Notes under the pieces: model-generated
What the model saw: only the letters and a program-made list of their open reading frames with translations
What the model was told of the DNA's origin: nothing
The model's database searches: none
Assembly (NCBI GenBank): GCA_903887655.1
Contig: CAISQQ010000038.1
Location: 1-7,981, forward strand
Length of the DNA: 7,981 nucleotides
Reading direction: 5' to 3'
Source: an uncultured Burkholderiales bacterium
GTDB taxonomy: Bacteria; Pseudomonadota; Gammaproteobacteria; Burkholderiales; Burkholderiaceae_C
Made by a program: the position numbers and the translations under genes
Shown: positions 1-5,611 of the stretch, piece by piece
Layout of the letters: every line of letters starts with the position of its first letter
How positions within the stretch are numbered: the first letter of the stretch is position 1

Positions 1-265
1 GCTCGATGAGCCGTCCAACGACTTGGATGTGGAGACCTTGCGCGCGCTGGAAGATGCGCTTTTGGAGTTCGCCGGTTGTGTCATGGTGATCAGCCATGAC
101 CGCTGGTTCTTGGACCGCATTGCCACCCACATCTTGGCCTGCGAAGGCGACTCCCAGTGGGTCTTTTTTGATGGCAACTATCAAGAGTACGAGGCCGACA
201 AGAAAAAACGCCTGGGTGAAGAGGGCGCCAAGCCGCACCGCATGCGCTTCAAAGCGCTCAAGTAA
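1..265 (+). CDS. ettA: Energy-dependent translational throttle protein EttA (ABC-F ATPase), C-terminal end only
   Basis: This is the last 87 or so residues of an ABC-F family ATPase; the 5' part lies outside the window. In frame from base 2 it reads LDEPSNDLDVETL, the Walker B and D-loop region of the second ABC domain. VISHDRWFLDRIATHIL follows, which is the H-loop (switch histidine). The basic tail ends EEGAKPHRMRFKALK. The DGNYQEYEADKKKRLGEEGAKP stretch is typical of EttA rather than Uup or other ABC-F members. EttA is a soluble factor known in E. coli to bind the ribosomal E site and gate the first elongation step according to the ATP/ADP ratio. The TAA stop is at 263-265 and no strong T-tract terminator follows. 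Identification is confident from the tail alone; nothing can be said of the missing first ABC domain. Confidence 0.93.
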   Translation, partial: LDEPSNDLDVETLRALEDALLEFAGCVMVISHDRWFLDRIATHILACEGDSQWVFFDGNYQEYEADKKKRLGEEGAKPHRMRFKALK

Positions 266-280
266 AGAGCCTGCCTGGCT

Positions 281-361
281 GGGTGGGTGGGTGGCGGGCC
301 GGGCCTGCCCCCCCAAAGGAATGGACTTGCTCAGGGGTGGGGTCTTGGGGGGTCCACAGGG
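281..361 (+). other. Two adjacent G-quadruplex-type motifs in the ettA 3' spacer
   Basis: Two stretches fit the G3+N1-7 four-run pattern on the plus strand. The first (281-303) has runs of three Gs separated by T, T, TGGC and CC. The second (334-361) has G-runs of 4, 4, 6 and 3 separated by T, TCTT and TCCACA. The second is enclosed by a short inverted repeat, TGGAC (322-326) with GTCCA (352-356). It ends immediately before the -35 box of the predicted promoter for the next gene. Both could fold in non-template DNA or in read-through ettA RNA. The pattern is directly visible; that it folds or has a role is inference. Confidence 0.5.
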
Positions 362-390
362 TTGTCGCGGGCAAGCCCTTCGACTATGAT
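362..390 (+). promoter_or_regulatory. Predicted sigma70-type promoter for the flavin oxidoreductase gene
   Basis: TTGTCG (362-367, 4 of 6 to TTGACA) and TATGAT (385-390, 5 of 6 to TATAAT) are separated by exactly 17 bases. Transcription would start near 397, leaving a leader of about 40 bases before the ATG at 439. This placement also supports rejecting the open in-frame extension upstream of 439 as coding. Confidence 0.55.
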
Positions 391-438
391 GGATCTCAAC
401 AATTTCCCCCTCATTGCTCAACAACAAAGAGTCAAGCC

Positions 439-1476
439 ATGCGCATTCAATTGTCCGTGTTGGATCAAACTGTCAATCCCAAAGGGCGAAGTCACCAAGA
501 CACCATCGCACAAACTGTGCAGTTGGCGCAAACTGCCGAGCGGCTAGGTTATCGCCGCTTTTGGGTGAGCGAGCACCACTCACACCCCAGTATCTTGGGC
601 TCGGCGCCTGAGATCTTGATGGCCGCCATCGCCATGAAAACCCAAACCATCCGCATCGGCAGTGCCGGTGTCATGTTGCCCCATTACGCTTCATTCAAAG
701 TGGCGGAGCAGTTTCGCGTCCTCGATGCCTTGGCGCCAGGGCGCATTGATTTGGGAGTGGGACGCGCACCCGGCAGCGACCAAAGAACGGCACAACTGCT
801 CAACCCCAACCGCTATGCGTCGGACAATTTCCCCCAGCAAATTTTAGAGCTGAGCGCCTGGCTCAGCGGCACCCCGCTGCCCGCGACGCACCCGGGCGCC
901 GGTGTCTTTGCTTACCCGCAGTCGAGCACCCAGCCCGATTTGTGGATGTTGGGCAGCTCTGACTATGGCGCTCAGCTGGCCGCTCATTTTGGAATGCCCT
1001 ATGCATTCGCACACTTCATCACCGATGGCGCGGGTGTTGATCAGGCCATGGAGTTGTATTTTTCGGGCTTTAAGCCCTCGGCCTTGGGCAGTCAACCCCA
1101 AGCCACTTTGTGTGTCTGGGCTTTGGTGGCCGATACGCATGAAGAGGCGTTGCGCCAATTTTATGGACGCGCGCGCTGGAAACTCGACCGCAGCACCGGC
1201 AAGATCGGTCCACTGCTGTCTCCCGAGGAGGCCCAGGCATCCTTTACCGAGCAAGAGTGGCCCCTGGTGCAAGCCATGCAAGACAAAGCCTTGATTGGGA
1301 CGGCGCCAAGTGTGGCGCGTCGCTTGGAGGCCTTGGCTGCGCGTTACGGCTTGGAGGAGATCGTGGTGATCACTTGGGCCCATGATCCTCAAGTCCAAGA
1401 ACAGTCCTACACCTTGTTGGCCCAAGAGATGGGCCTGATGGGGCAGGCTCACTTGAAGCCTCGCTTGGCTGCTTGA
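439..1476 (+). CDS. LLM-class flavin-dependent oxidoreductase (YhbW-like, luciferase family group 1)
   Basis: A 345-residue protein of the bacterial-luciferase-like monooxygenase superfamily, a (beta/alpha)8 barrel using reduced FMN. It resembles E. coli YhbW throughout: SVLDQ near the N terminus, WVSEHH (residues 42-47), GSAGVMLPHYAS (74-85), the family signature APGRIDLGVGRAPGSDQRT (99-117), and LGSSDYGAQLAA (171-182). Length is normal for the subgroup, and the physiological substrate is unknown. The ATG at 439 was chosen because homology starts there, AAAGAG (426-431) lies 7 bases upstream, and a good promoter ends at 390. The frame stays open upstream to about 283, but that stretch encodes G-run-derived low-complexity sequence. 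The gene appears to be a single-gene unit, convergent with the thiolase gene downstream. The family is certain; the reaction is not known. Confidence 0.93.
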   Translation: MRIQLSVLDQTVNPKGRSHQDTIAQTVQLAQTAERLGYRRFWVSEHHSHPSILGSAPEILMAAIAMKTQTIRIGSAGVMLPHYASFKVAEQFRVLDALAPGRIDLGVGRAPGSDQRTAQLLNPNRYASDNFPQQILELSAWLSGTPLPATHPGAGVFAYPQSSTQPDLWMLGSSDYGAQLAAHFGMPYAFAHFITDGAGVDQAMELYFSGFKPSALGSQPQATLCVWALVADTHEEALRQFYGRARWKLDRSTGKIGPLLSPEEAQASFTEQEWPLVQAMQDKALIGTAPSVARRLEALAARYGLEEIVVITWAHDPQVQEQSYTLLAQEMGLMGQAHLKPRLAA

Positions 1477-1483
1477 GGTTTTT
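1456..1483 (+). terminator. Weak candidate rho-independent terminator overlapping the oxidoreductase stop
   Basis: AAGCCTC (1456-1462) can pair with GAGGTTT (1475-1481), with one G-T pair. The second arm includes part of the TGA stop at 1474-1476, and a run of five Ts (1479-1483) follows. The stem is short and the loop is 12 bases, so this is only a candidate. Confidence 0.25.
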
Positions 1484-1507
1484 CGCCGCGTCAATCCCTC
1501 GGGCGTG

Positions 1508-1538
1508 GAGAGCGTGCTGAGGGTTGTTGAGCGCTCTC
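1508..1538. terminator. Inverted repeat between convergent genes, possible bidirectional terminator
   Basis: GAGAGCG (1508-1514) pairs perfectly with CGCTCTC (1532-1538). Two further pairs, CT (1517-1518) with AG (1530-1531), form if TG is bulged, leaving an 11-base loop. It sits in the 69-base gap between the convergent oxidoreductase and thiolase stops, where a shared terminator is expected. Neither side has a convincing T-tract. Confidence 0.35.
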
Positions 1539-1545
1539 TTGGCGC

Positions 1546-2727
1546 TTAGAGACGCTCAAAGATGGCCGCAATCCCTTGTCCGCCACCGATGCACATGGTC
1601 ACCAAGGCGTAGCGGCCTTGGATGCGCTCGAGCTCATGCAAGGCCTTCACGGTGATCAAGGCGCCAGTCGCTCCAATGGGGTGACCGAGTGAAATGCCCG
1701 ATCCATTGGGGTTGACCTTGGCGGGGTCGAGCCCCAAATCTTTGATGACCGCACAGGCTTGGACGGCAAAGGCTTCATTGGCTTCGATCACATCCAAATC
1801 TTGGACCGTCAGTCCCGCTTTTTGGAGTGCAGCCAGGGTCGCAGGCACGGGTCCAATCCCCATGTATGCCGCTTCCACGCCACTGTGAGCGTGGCTCACC
1901 AACCGAGCCATGGGCTTGAGGTGGCGGGATTGGGCCTCTTGGCTGTCCATCAAGACCAAAGCGGCCGCCGCATCGTTGATCCCCGAGGCGTTGCCAGCCG
2001 TCACCGTGCCGTTTTCTTTGATGAACACGGGTTTGAGTTGTGAGAAGTCTTCGGCCTTGGCGTCCATGCGGAGGTGTTCGTCGCTGGCCCACTGTACGGT
2101 GCCCTTTCGGGTTTTGAGGGGGATGGGGATGATTTGATGGTTGAAATAGCCCTGGGCGATGGCGTGCTGAGCGCGCTGGTGGCTCTGCAAAGCCAGCGCA
2201 TCTTGCTCTTGCCGAGTGATGCCCCACTTTTTAGCGATATTTTCCGCGGTCACCCCCATGTGGATGTTTTCAAAGGGGTCGTGCAAGGCGCCGATCATCA
2301 TGTCAACGAGTTGCACGTCGCCCATGCGCTGACCAAAGCGTTGGGCGTTGTTGAGAAAAGGTGCACGGGTCATGTTTTCCGCACCCCCTGCCACGGCAAT
2401 GCGGGTGTCGGCGAGCTGAATGGATTGCGCGGCGCACACCAGCGCTTGAAGGCCCGAGCCACACAGACGGTTGACATTGAAGGCGGTGACACGATTGTCG
2501 CAACCGGCTTGGATGGCGGCCACGCGCGAGAGATAAAGGTCGCGCGCTTCGGTATTGATGACGTGTCCCATCACCACTTGGTCCACATCACTGGGCAAGA
2601 CCCCCGCACGGTCTATGGCCTCTTTGACCACGGTGGTGGCCATCACGCTTGGTGGGGTGTCCTTCAGACTTCCCCCAAAGGTGCCAATGGCCGTTCTGAC
2701 TGCACTCACGACGACGACTTCACGCAT
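1546..2727 (-). CDS. bktB: Beta-ketothiolase / acetyl-CoA C-acyltransferase (BktB type)
   Basis: A 393-residue class II thiolase that makes or cleaves beta-ketoacyl-CoA from acyl-CoA and acetyl-CoA. The biosynthetic direction can feed polyhydroxyalkanoate synthesis, and the reverse direction serves fatty or branched acid breakdown. All catalytic parts are present: nucleophile C89 in NRLCGSGLQ, N317 in NEAF, H349 in GHPIGATGA and C379 in CIGGGQG. The sequence follows Cupriavidus BktB closely throughout, including MREVVVVS, AIGTFGGSLKD, VDMMIGALHDPF, VKENGTVTAGNASG-like and PNGSGISLGHP segments. BktB is known for accepting C5 ketoacyl-CoA as well as acetoacetyl-CoA. Start: ATG at 2727 has AAAGGA (2740-2735) 7 bases upstream. 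A TTG two codons further upstream is too close to that site. The gene lies 175 bases downstream of the RluA-fusion gene on the same strand, so it may have its own promoter or read-through. Substrate range is inferred from family resemblance. Confidence 0.93.
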   Translation of the reverse strand: MREVVVVSAVRTAIGTFGGSLKDTPPSVMATTVVKEAIDRAGVLPSDVDQVVMGHVINTEARDLYLSRVAAIQAGCDNRVTAFNVNRLCGSGLQALVCAAQSIQLADTRIAVAGGAENMTRAPFLNNAQRFGQRMGDVQLVDMMIGALHDPFENIHMGVTAENIAKKWGITRQEQDALALQSHQRAQHAIAQGYFNHQIIPIPLKTRKGTVQWASDEHLRMDAKAEDFSQLKPVFIKENGTVTAGNASGINDAAAALVLMDSQEAQSRHLKPMARLVSHAHSGVEAAYMGIGPVPATLAALQKAGLTVQDLDVIEANEAFAVQACAVIKDLGLDPAKVNPNGSGISLGHPIGATGALITVKALHELERIQGRYALVTMCIGGGQGIAAIFERL

Positions 2728-2902
2728 ATCCAAATCCTTTATGGCGGGTCACAAAACTTGAGCTTGTCTTTAAAGTCTAACCCAATTGAGGGTCCCGGCA
2801 GATCCCGATCGACCCCGAGTCGAGCTGTTTTTGCCACGTTGTTGTCTTGAGACAAGAAACTCAACGCGATGAATGCTCTAGGGGGCTCAGAAGCTTCAAG
2901 GT
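2728..2902. other. Intergenic region upstream of bktB with a two-part hairpin
   Basis: This 175-base gap separates the RluA-fusion stop from the bktB start. It contains a perfect stem TTGTC (2842-2846)/GACAA (2851-2855) with a 4-base loop. An outer stem CGTTG (2837-2841)/CAACG (2862-2866) encloses it, with a 6-base bulge on one side. On the minus strand no T-tract follows, so it is a poor intrinsic terminator. A CTTTAAAG palindrome lies at 2769-2776. I found no convincing -35/-10 pair for bktB. Confidence 0.35.
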
Positions 2903-3880
2903 TCAGGGCTTGTGTCTTGACGGCTGAGCAATGAGTAACTCGCTCGGGGGAGGCGCTTCAAATTTCAACACCGCTTGGGTGGTGGGATGCTGCAGTTGGA
3001 GGGTCCAAGCGTGCAAGAGCAGTCGCTCGCTCAAGGCTTGAACCGACTCGGGTGCGTACAGGCGGTCTCCCACAATGGGCCAGCCCTGGTGGCTCAAATG
3101 AACGCGAAGTTGGTGGGTGCGCCCCGTGAGAGGCTGGAGCTCGAGCCAAGAGAACCCGTCGCTCGTGTGCAAAACGCGCCAGCGCGTTTGGCTCGGTTGC
3201 CCCAACGCATCAATGACCCGCTTGGGGCGAAGCGACCAGTCTGCATAAATCGGGGCGTCGATGGTGTGCCACACCTCGCTGGGCGTGAGCGTGGCTTGCA
3301 CTTTGGCCAAATAGCGTTTGTCGATTTGGCGTTGGGCAAATTGTCGAGAGAGCTCTTTTTGGCTTTGCGGGCTTCTGGCCATCAGCATCAGGCCTGAGGT
3401 GGCCTGGTCCAAGCGGTGCACGATCAAGGCCCTCGCGTCCCACTGCTGCACTCGGTGCGAGAGACTGTCGAGTCGGTGAGCACCCTTGCCAGGAACTGCC
3501 AATAGGCCACTGGGCTTGTTGAGGACCAAAAGTTCACTGTCTTCATGCAAGAGGTCAAAGGCGTGTTCAAAGAGGGCATCCCCCCAGTGTGAGTCTTCGA
3601 CTTCAAGGTCAGACGTGGGGCAAGCCACACAGGGCAAGAGAGCGCCTTGTGCTTTTTCCTCCAAGCTCAAACCTGGCCACTCGATGAGGTGCTCAAGTTC
3701 TCCCTTGGAGGAGGGGATCAAACACGTGCGGCAAGTGCCGTTTTGACAACTCGTGGGCAATTCGATGCCTTGGCGCTTGGCGCTGTGGATCACACTCTCA
3801 TGCGCCGCGCAATGCCATGAAAGCCGTCGGTTTTTGAGCGTGATGGTGAAACCCGAGTGTGGGAGCGGCGAGGCGTTCAT
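2903..3880 (-). CDS. Fusion protein: N-terminal [2Fe-2S] ferredoxin domain plus RluA-type pseudouridine synthase
   Basis: A 325-residue two-domain protein. Residues about 10-95 form a plant-type ferredoxin domain with all four cluster cysteines: C45, C50 and C53 in LPTSCQNGTCRTC, and C84 in LLPCVACP (CX4CX2CX30C). Residues about 105-315 form a complete RluA-family pseudouridine synthase without an S4 domain. It has NKPSGLLAVPG (121-131), the catalytic motif HRLDQATSGLM with D158, the basic YADWSLRPKR segment, and LTGRTHQLRVH (251-261) followed by GDRLYA. The details match E. coli RluA, which modifies U746 of 23S rRNA and U32 of some tRNAs; that target is inferred here. E. coli RluA is 219 residues and lacks the ferredoxin part. 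The start is the ATG at 3880, overlapping the queG TGA as ATGA. No strong ribosome-binding site precedes it, so translational coupling to queG is likely. An open extension upstream to 4078 is the shadow of queG. Domain calls are firm; the purpose of the fusion is unknown. Confidence 0.92.
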   Translation of the reverse strand: MNASPLPHSGFTITLKNRRLSWHCAAHESVIHSAKRQGIELPTSCQNGTCRTCLIPSSKGELEHLIEWPGLSLEEKAQGALLPCVACPTSDLEVEDSHWGDALFEHAFDLLHEDSELLVLNKPSGLLAVPGKGAHRLDSLSHRVQQWDARALIVHRLDQATSGLMLMARSPQSQKELSRQFAQRQIDKRYLAKVQATLTPSEVWHTIDAPIYADWSLRPKRVIDALGQPSQTRWRVLHTSDGFSWLELQPLTGRTHQLRVHLSHQGWPIVGDRLYAPESVQALSERLLLHAWTLQLQHPTTQAVLKFEAPPPSELLIAQPSRHKP

Positions 3881-5166
3881 GGTTGCACAGCTTTGGGCGT
3901 TTCTGGGCTGGCCTCTTTTTGAGCGTGTTGCGCCAGTGCCCATTGCACATGTTCTCGCACCAAAAAGCTGGCGTCGTCTATTCGACGTGACAACGCATGA
4001 AGAAGTTGTTGAGTTTGCTGCGGGTCCTGCGTTTGGCGCAACGCGTTGCCCAGCGCAATGGCCAAATTCCTCACCCATTGTTCAAATCCGATGCGCCGAA
4101 TCGCTTGGCCTTGCGTGAGCCGATCAAAATCTTCCGCTTGCCAGCTCCAGAGCTCAAGCAATGTTTTGTCGTTCAAGTGCTCTCGCACATCAAAGTCGCT
4201 CACCACTGCGCGCTTGGCATATTTGTTCCAGGGGCAGATGAGCTGACAGTCATCGCAGCCGTAAATGCGGTTGCCCATCAAAGGCCTCAACGCCTCATCA
4301 ATGGAGCCTTTGTGCTCGATGGTCAAGTAGGAGATGCATCGCCTGGCATCGAGCACATAGGGCGCCACAATGGCTTGGGTGGGACAAACCTCGATGCAGG
4401 CCTGACAACTGCCGCAATGGTTTAGCGAGTCTTGGGCATAGCGAGCACGGTCTTCGGGGCTCAAAGCCTGGGTCAGGTCCTGATTGATGAAAATCTCTCC
4501 CAAGAAAAACATCGATCCGGCCCCCCGATTGAGCGCCAAGGTGTGCTTGCCTCGCCAGCCCAAACCCGATTGGGTGGCGAGTTGAACTTCCATCACGGGC
4601 GCCGAGTCGGTAAAGACACGGTAGCCCAGAGGCCCCATTTGGGTTTGAATTTTTTCAGCCAAAAGTCCCAGCCGCTGTTTCATCACTTTGTGATAGTCAC
4701 GCCCACGGGCATAGAGGGACACCACTGCTTCTTGGGGATTTTGAAGTCTTTGCCATTCACGCTGGGTCCACGTGGGCGATGCGTTGTGGTCTTCTTCGGG
4801 TAGGGGTCTTGGAAACTCTTTAGAATGCAAGGGTAACAAATCGTTGGCAAAACTGGCTGGGTTTTGCTCGGGATTGAGTGTGGGTAGGTAATTCATCCTT
4901 GCCGTCACAATGCTCAAGGTGCCTGCGTGCAGCGCCTGGGGTTGTGTGCGCAGCAAACCATGGCGTTTCATGTAGGCCATCTCGCCATGAAAGCCCTTCT
5001 CGAGCCAATCGAGCAAAGGCGCCTGGGCTTGGCTCAAATCAATGCCAGAGATGCCGATTTGAGAAAATCCAAGGTCTTGCCCCCAGGATCTGATCTGGTC
5101 TAACAATGCCGAAGAATCGAGCAAGATGGGTGTCCCTTTGAATAACGCCAAACGCACAGTATGCAT
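3877..5166 (-). CDS. queG: Epoxyqueuosine reductase QueG
   Basis: A 429-residue (from ATG 5166) cobalamin- and iron-sulfur-dependent reductase that converts epoxyqueuosine to queuosine at the wobble base (position 34) of tRNA. Visible parts: SWGQDLGFSQIGISG near the N terminus; FHGEMAYMKRHGLLRT (59-74); GRDYHK (155-160); TDSAP with the expected catalytic D187; GLGWRGKH (201-208). The two [4Fe-4S] clusters have C251, C254, C257, C261 (CGSCQACIEVCP), C277 (RRCISYLTIE) and C304, C307, C311 (CDDCQLICPWN). A HEAT-like C-terminal region ends the protein. It is longer than E. coli QueG (379 residues), partly from an insert at about residues 97-145. Start is uncertain: ATG 5166 lacks a Shine-Dalgarno. 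TTG 5124 has AAAGGG (5139-5134) 9 bases upstream and gives an E. coli-like N terminus. The TGA overlaps the ferredoxin-RluA start. Function is confident. Confidence 0.94.
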   Translation of the reverse strand: MHTVRLALFKGTPILLDSSALLDQIRSWGQDLGFSQIGISGIDLSQAQAPLLDWLEKGFHGEMAYMKRHGLLRTQPQALHAGTLSIVTARMNYLPTLNPEQNPASFANDLLPLHSKEFPRPLPEEDHNASPTWTQREWQRLQNPQEAVVSLYARGRDYHKVMKQRLGLLAEKIQTQMGPLGYRVFTDSAPVMEVQLATQSGLGWRGKHTLALNRGAGSMFFLGEIFINQDLTQALSPEDRARYAQDSLNHCGSCQACIEVCPTQAIVAPYVLDARRCISYLTIEHKGSIDEALRPLMGNRIYGCDDCQLICPWNKYAKRAVVSDFDVREHLNDKTLLELWSWQAEDFDRLTQGQAIRRIGFEQWVRNLAIALGNALRQTQDPQQTQQLLHALSRRIDDASFLVREHVQWALAQHAQKEASPETPKAVQP

Positions 5167-5611
5167 GAAATGGGCCGATGAGGGTGAGACCCAGGTTTTT
5201 GCGCAACAGTTGGCACTCGAGCCGAGCATCTTGAACGCAGAAATTGCCTTGAGAGGCGACTTGGGAGCGGGCAAGACCACCTTGGTGCGCCATTTGCTGA
5301 GGGCTTTGGGAGTGAGTGGCGTGATTAAAAGCCCCACCTACACCTTGGTGGAGACTTACCAAGGGCAGCAAGGACCCACCCCGTTGAACATTTGGCACCT
5401 GGATTTTTATCGAATGAACGATCCTCTGGAGTGGGAGGAGGCCGGATTGAGGGATGTTTTTGCCTCTGCGGGGTTGAAACTTTACGAGTGGCCAGATCGG
5501 GTGATGGGTCTTTTGTCCCCGCCCAGTCTCGAGCTGGAGTTGGTCGTGAATCTGGACGAGAGCAGAAGTGTGAAGCTGCACTTTGATCCCTTGTTGTGGA
5601 ATTTGGCGTGA
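5126..5611 (+). CDS. tsaE: tRNA threonylcarbamoyladenosine biosynthesis ATPase TsaE
   Basis: A 161-residue P-loop ATPase (from ATG 5126) that works with TsaB and TsaD in making t6A at tRNA position 37 of ANN-decoding tRNAs. Diagnostic motifs in order: Walker A GDLGAGKTT (44-52), IKSPTYTLVETY (67-78), HLDFYRM (91-97) and YEWPDR (120-125). An in-frame ATG at 5165 would give a 148-residue protein beginning MKWADEGE, also plausible and nearer the E. coli N terminus. Neither start has a strong Shine-Dalgarno. The 5' end overlaps or abuts the divergent queG start, so at least one promoter must lie inside the other gene. Its TGA overlaps the amidase GTG by four bases. The pairing of tsaE with an N-acetylmuramoyl-L-alanine amidase gene is a conserved proteobacterial arrangement, seen as tsaE-amiB-mutL in E. 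coli. Confidence 0.95.
   Translation: MGVPLNNAKRTVCMKWADEGETQVFAQQLALEPSILNAEIALRGDLGAGKTTLVRHLLRALGVSGVIKSPTYTLVETYQGQQGPTPLNIWHLDFYRMNDPLEWEEAGLRDVFASAGLKLYEWPDRVMGLLSPPSLELELVVNLDESRSVKLHFDPLLWNLA

Noticed and set aside
293..309. GC-rich hairpin GGCGGGC/GCCTGCC after ettA as an intrinsic terminator
   Set aside because: The stem is possible with a 3-base loop, but it is followed by Cs and not by a T-tract, and the same bases form part of the G-quadruplex motif.
283..438. In-frame N-terminal extension of the flavin oxidoreductase
   Set aside because: It spans the G-runs and the predicted promoter, encodes Gly/Trp/Pro-rich sequence unlike the family, and homology starts at the ATG at 439.
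844..1494. Open frame of 216 codons on the minus strand opposite the oxidoreductase gene
   Set aside because: The plus-strand gene has clear family motifs over the whole span; the reverse frame has low-complexity Gln/Gly/Leu-rich sequence with no known motif.
2074..2850. Long open frame (258 codons) on the plus strand opposite bktB
   Set aside because: It is the antisense shadow of a strongly conserved thiolase gene, shows no recognisable domain, and lacks a convincing ribosome-binding site.
3881..4078. In-frame upstream extension of the ferredoxin-RluA protein
   Set aside because: This stretch is the 3' end of queG in another frame. The ATGA overlap and the start of ferredoxin homology both favour the ATG at 3880.
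5167..5337. Further upstream extension of the queG frame
   Set aside because: It runs through the TsaE P-loop coding region on the opposite strand and encodes no QueG-like sequence.
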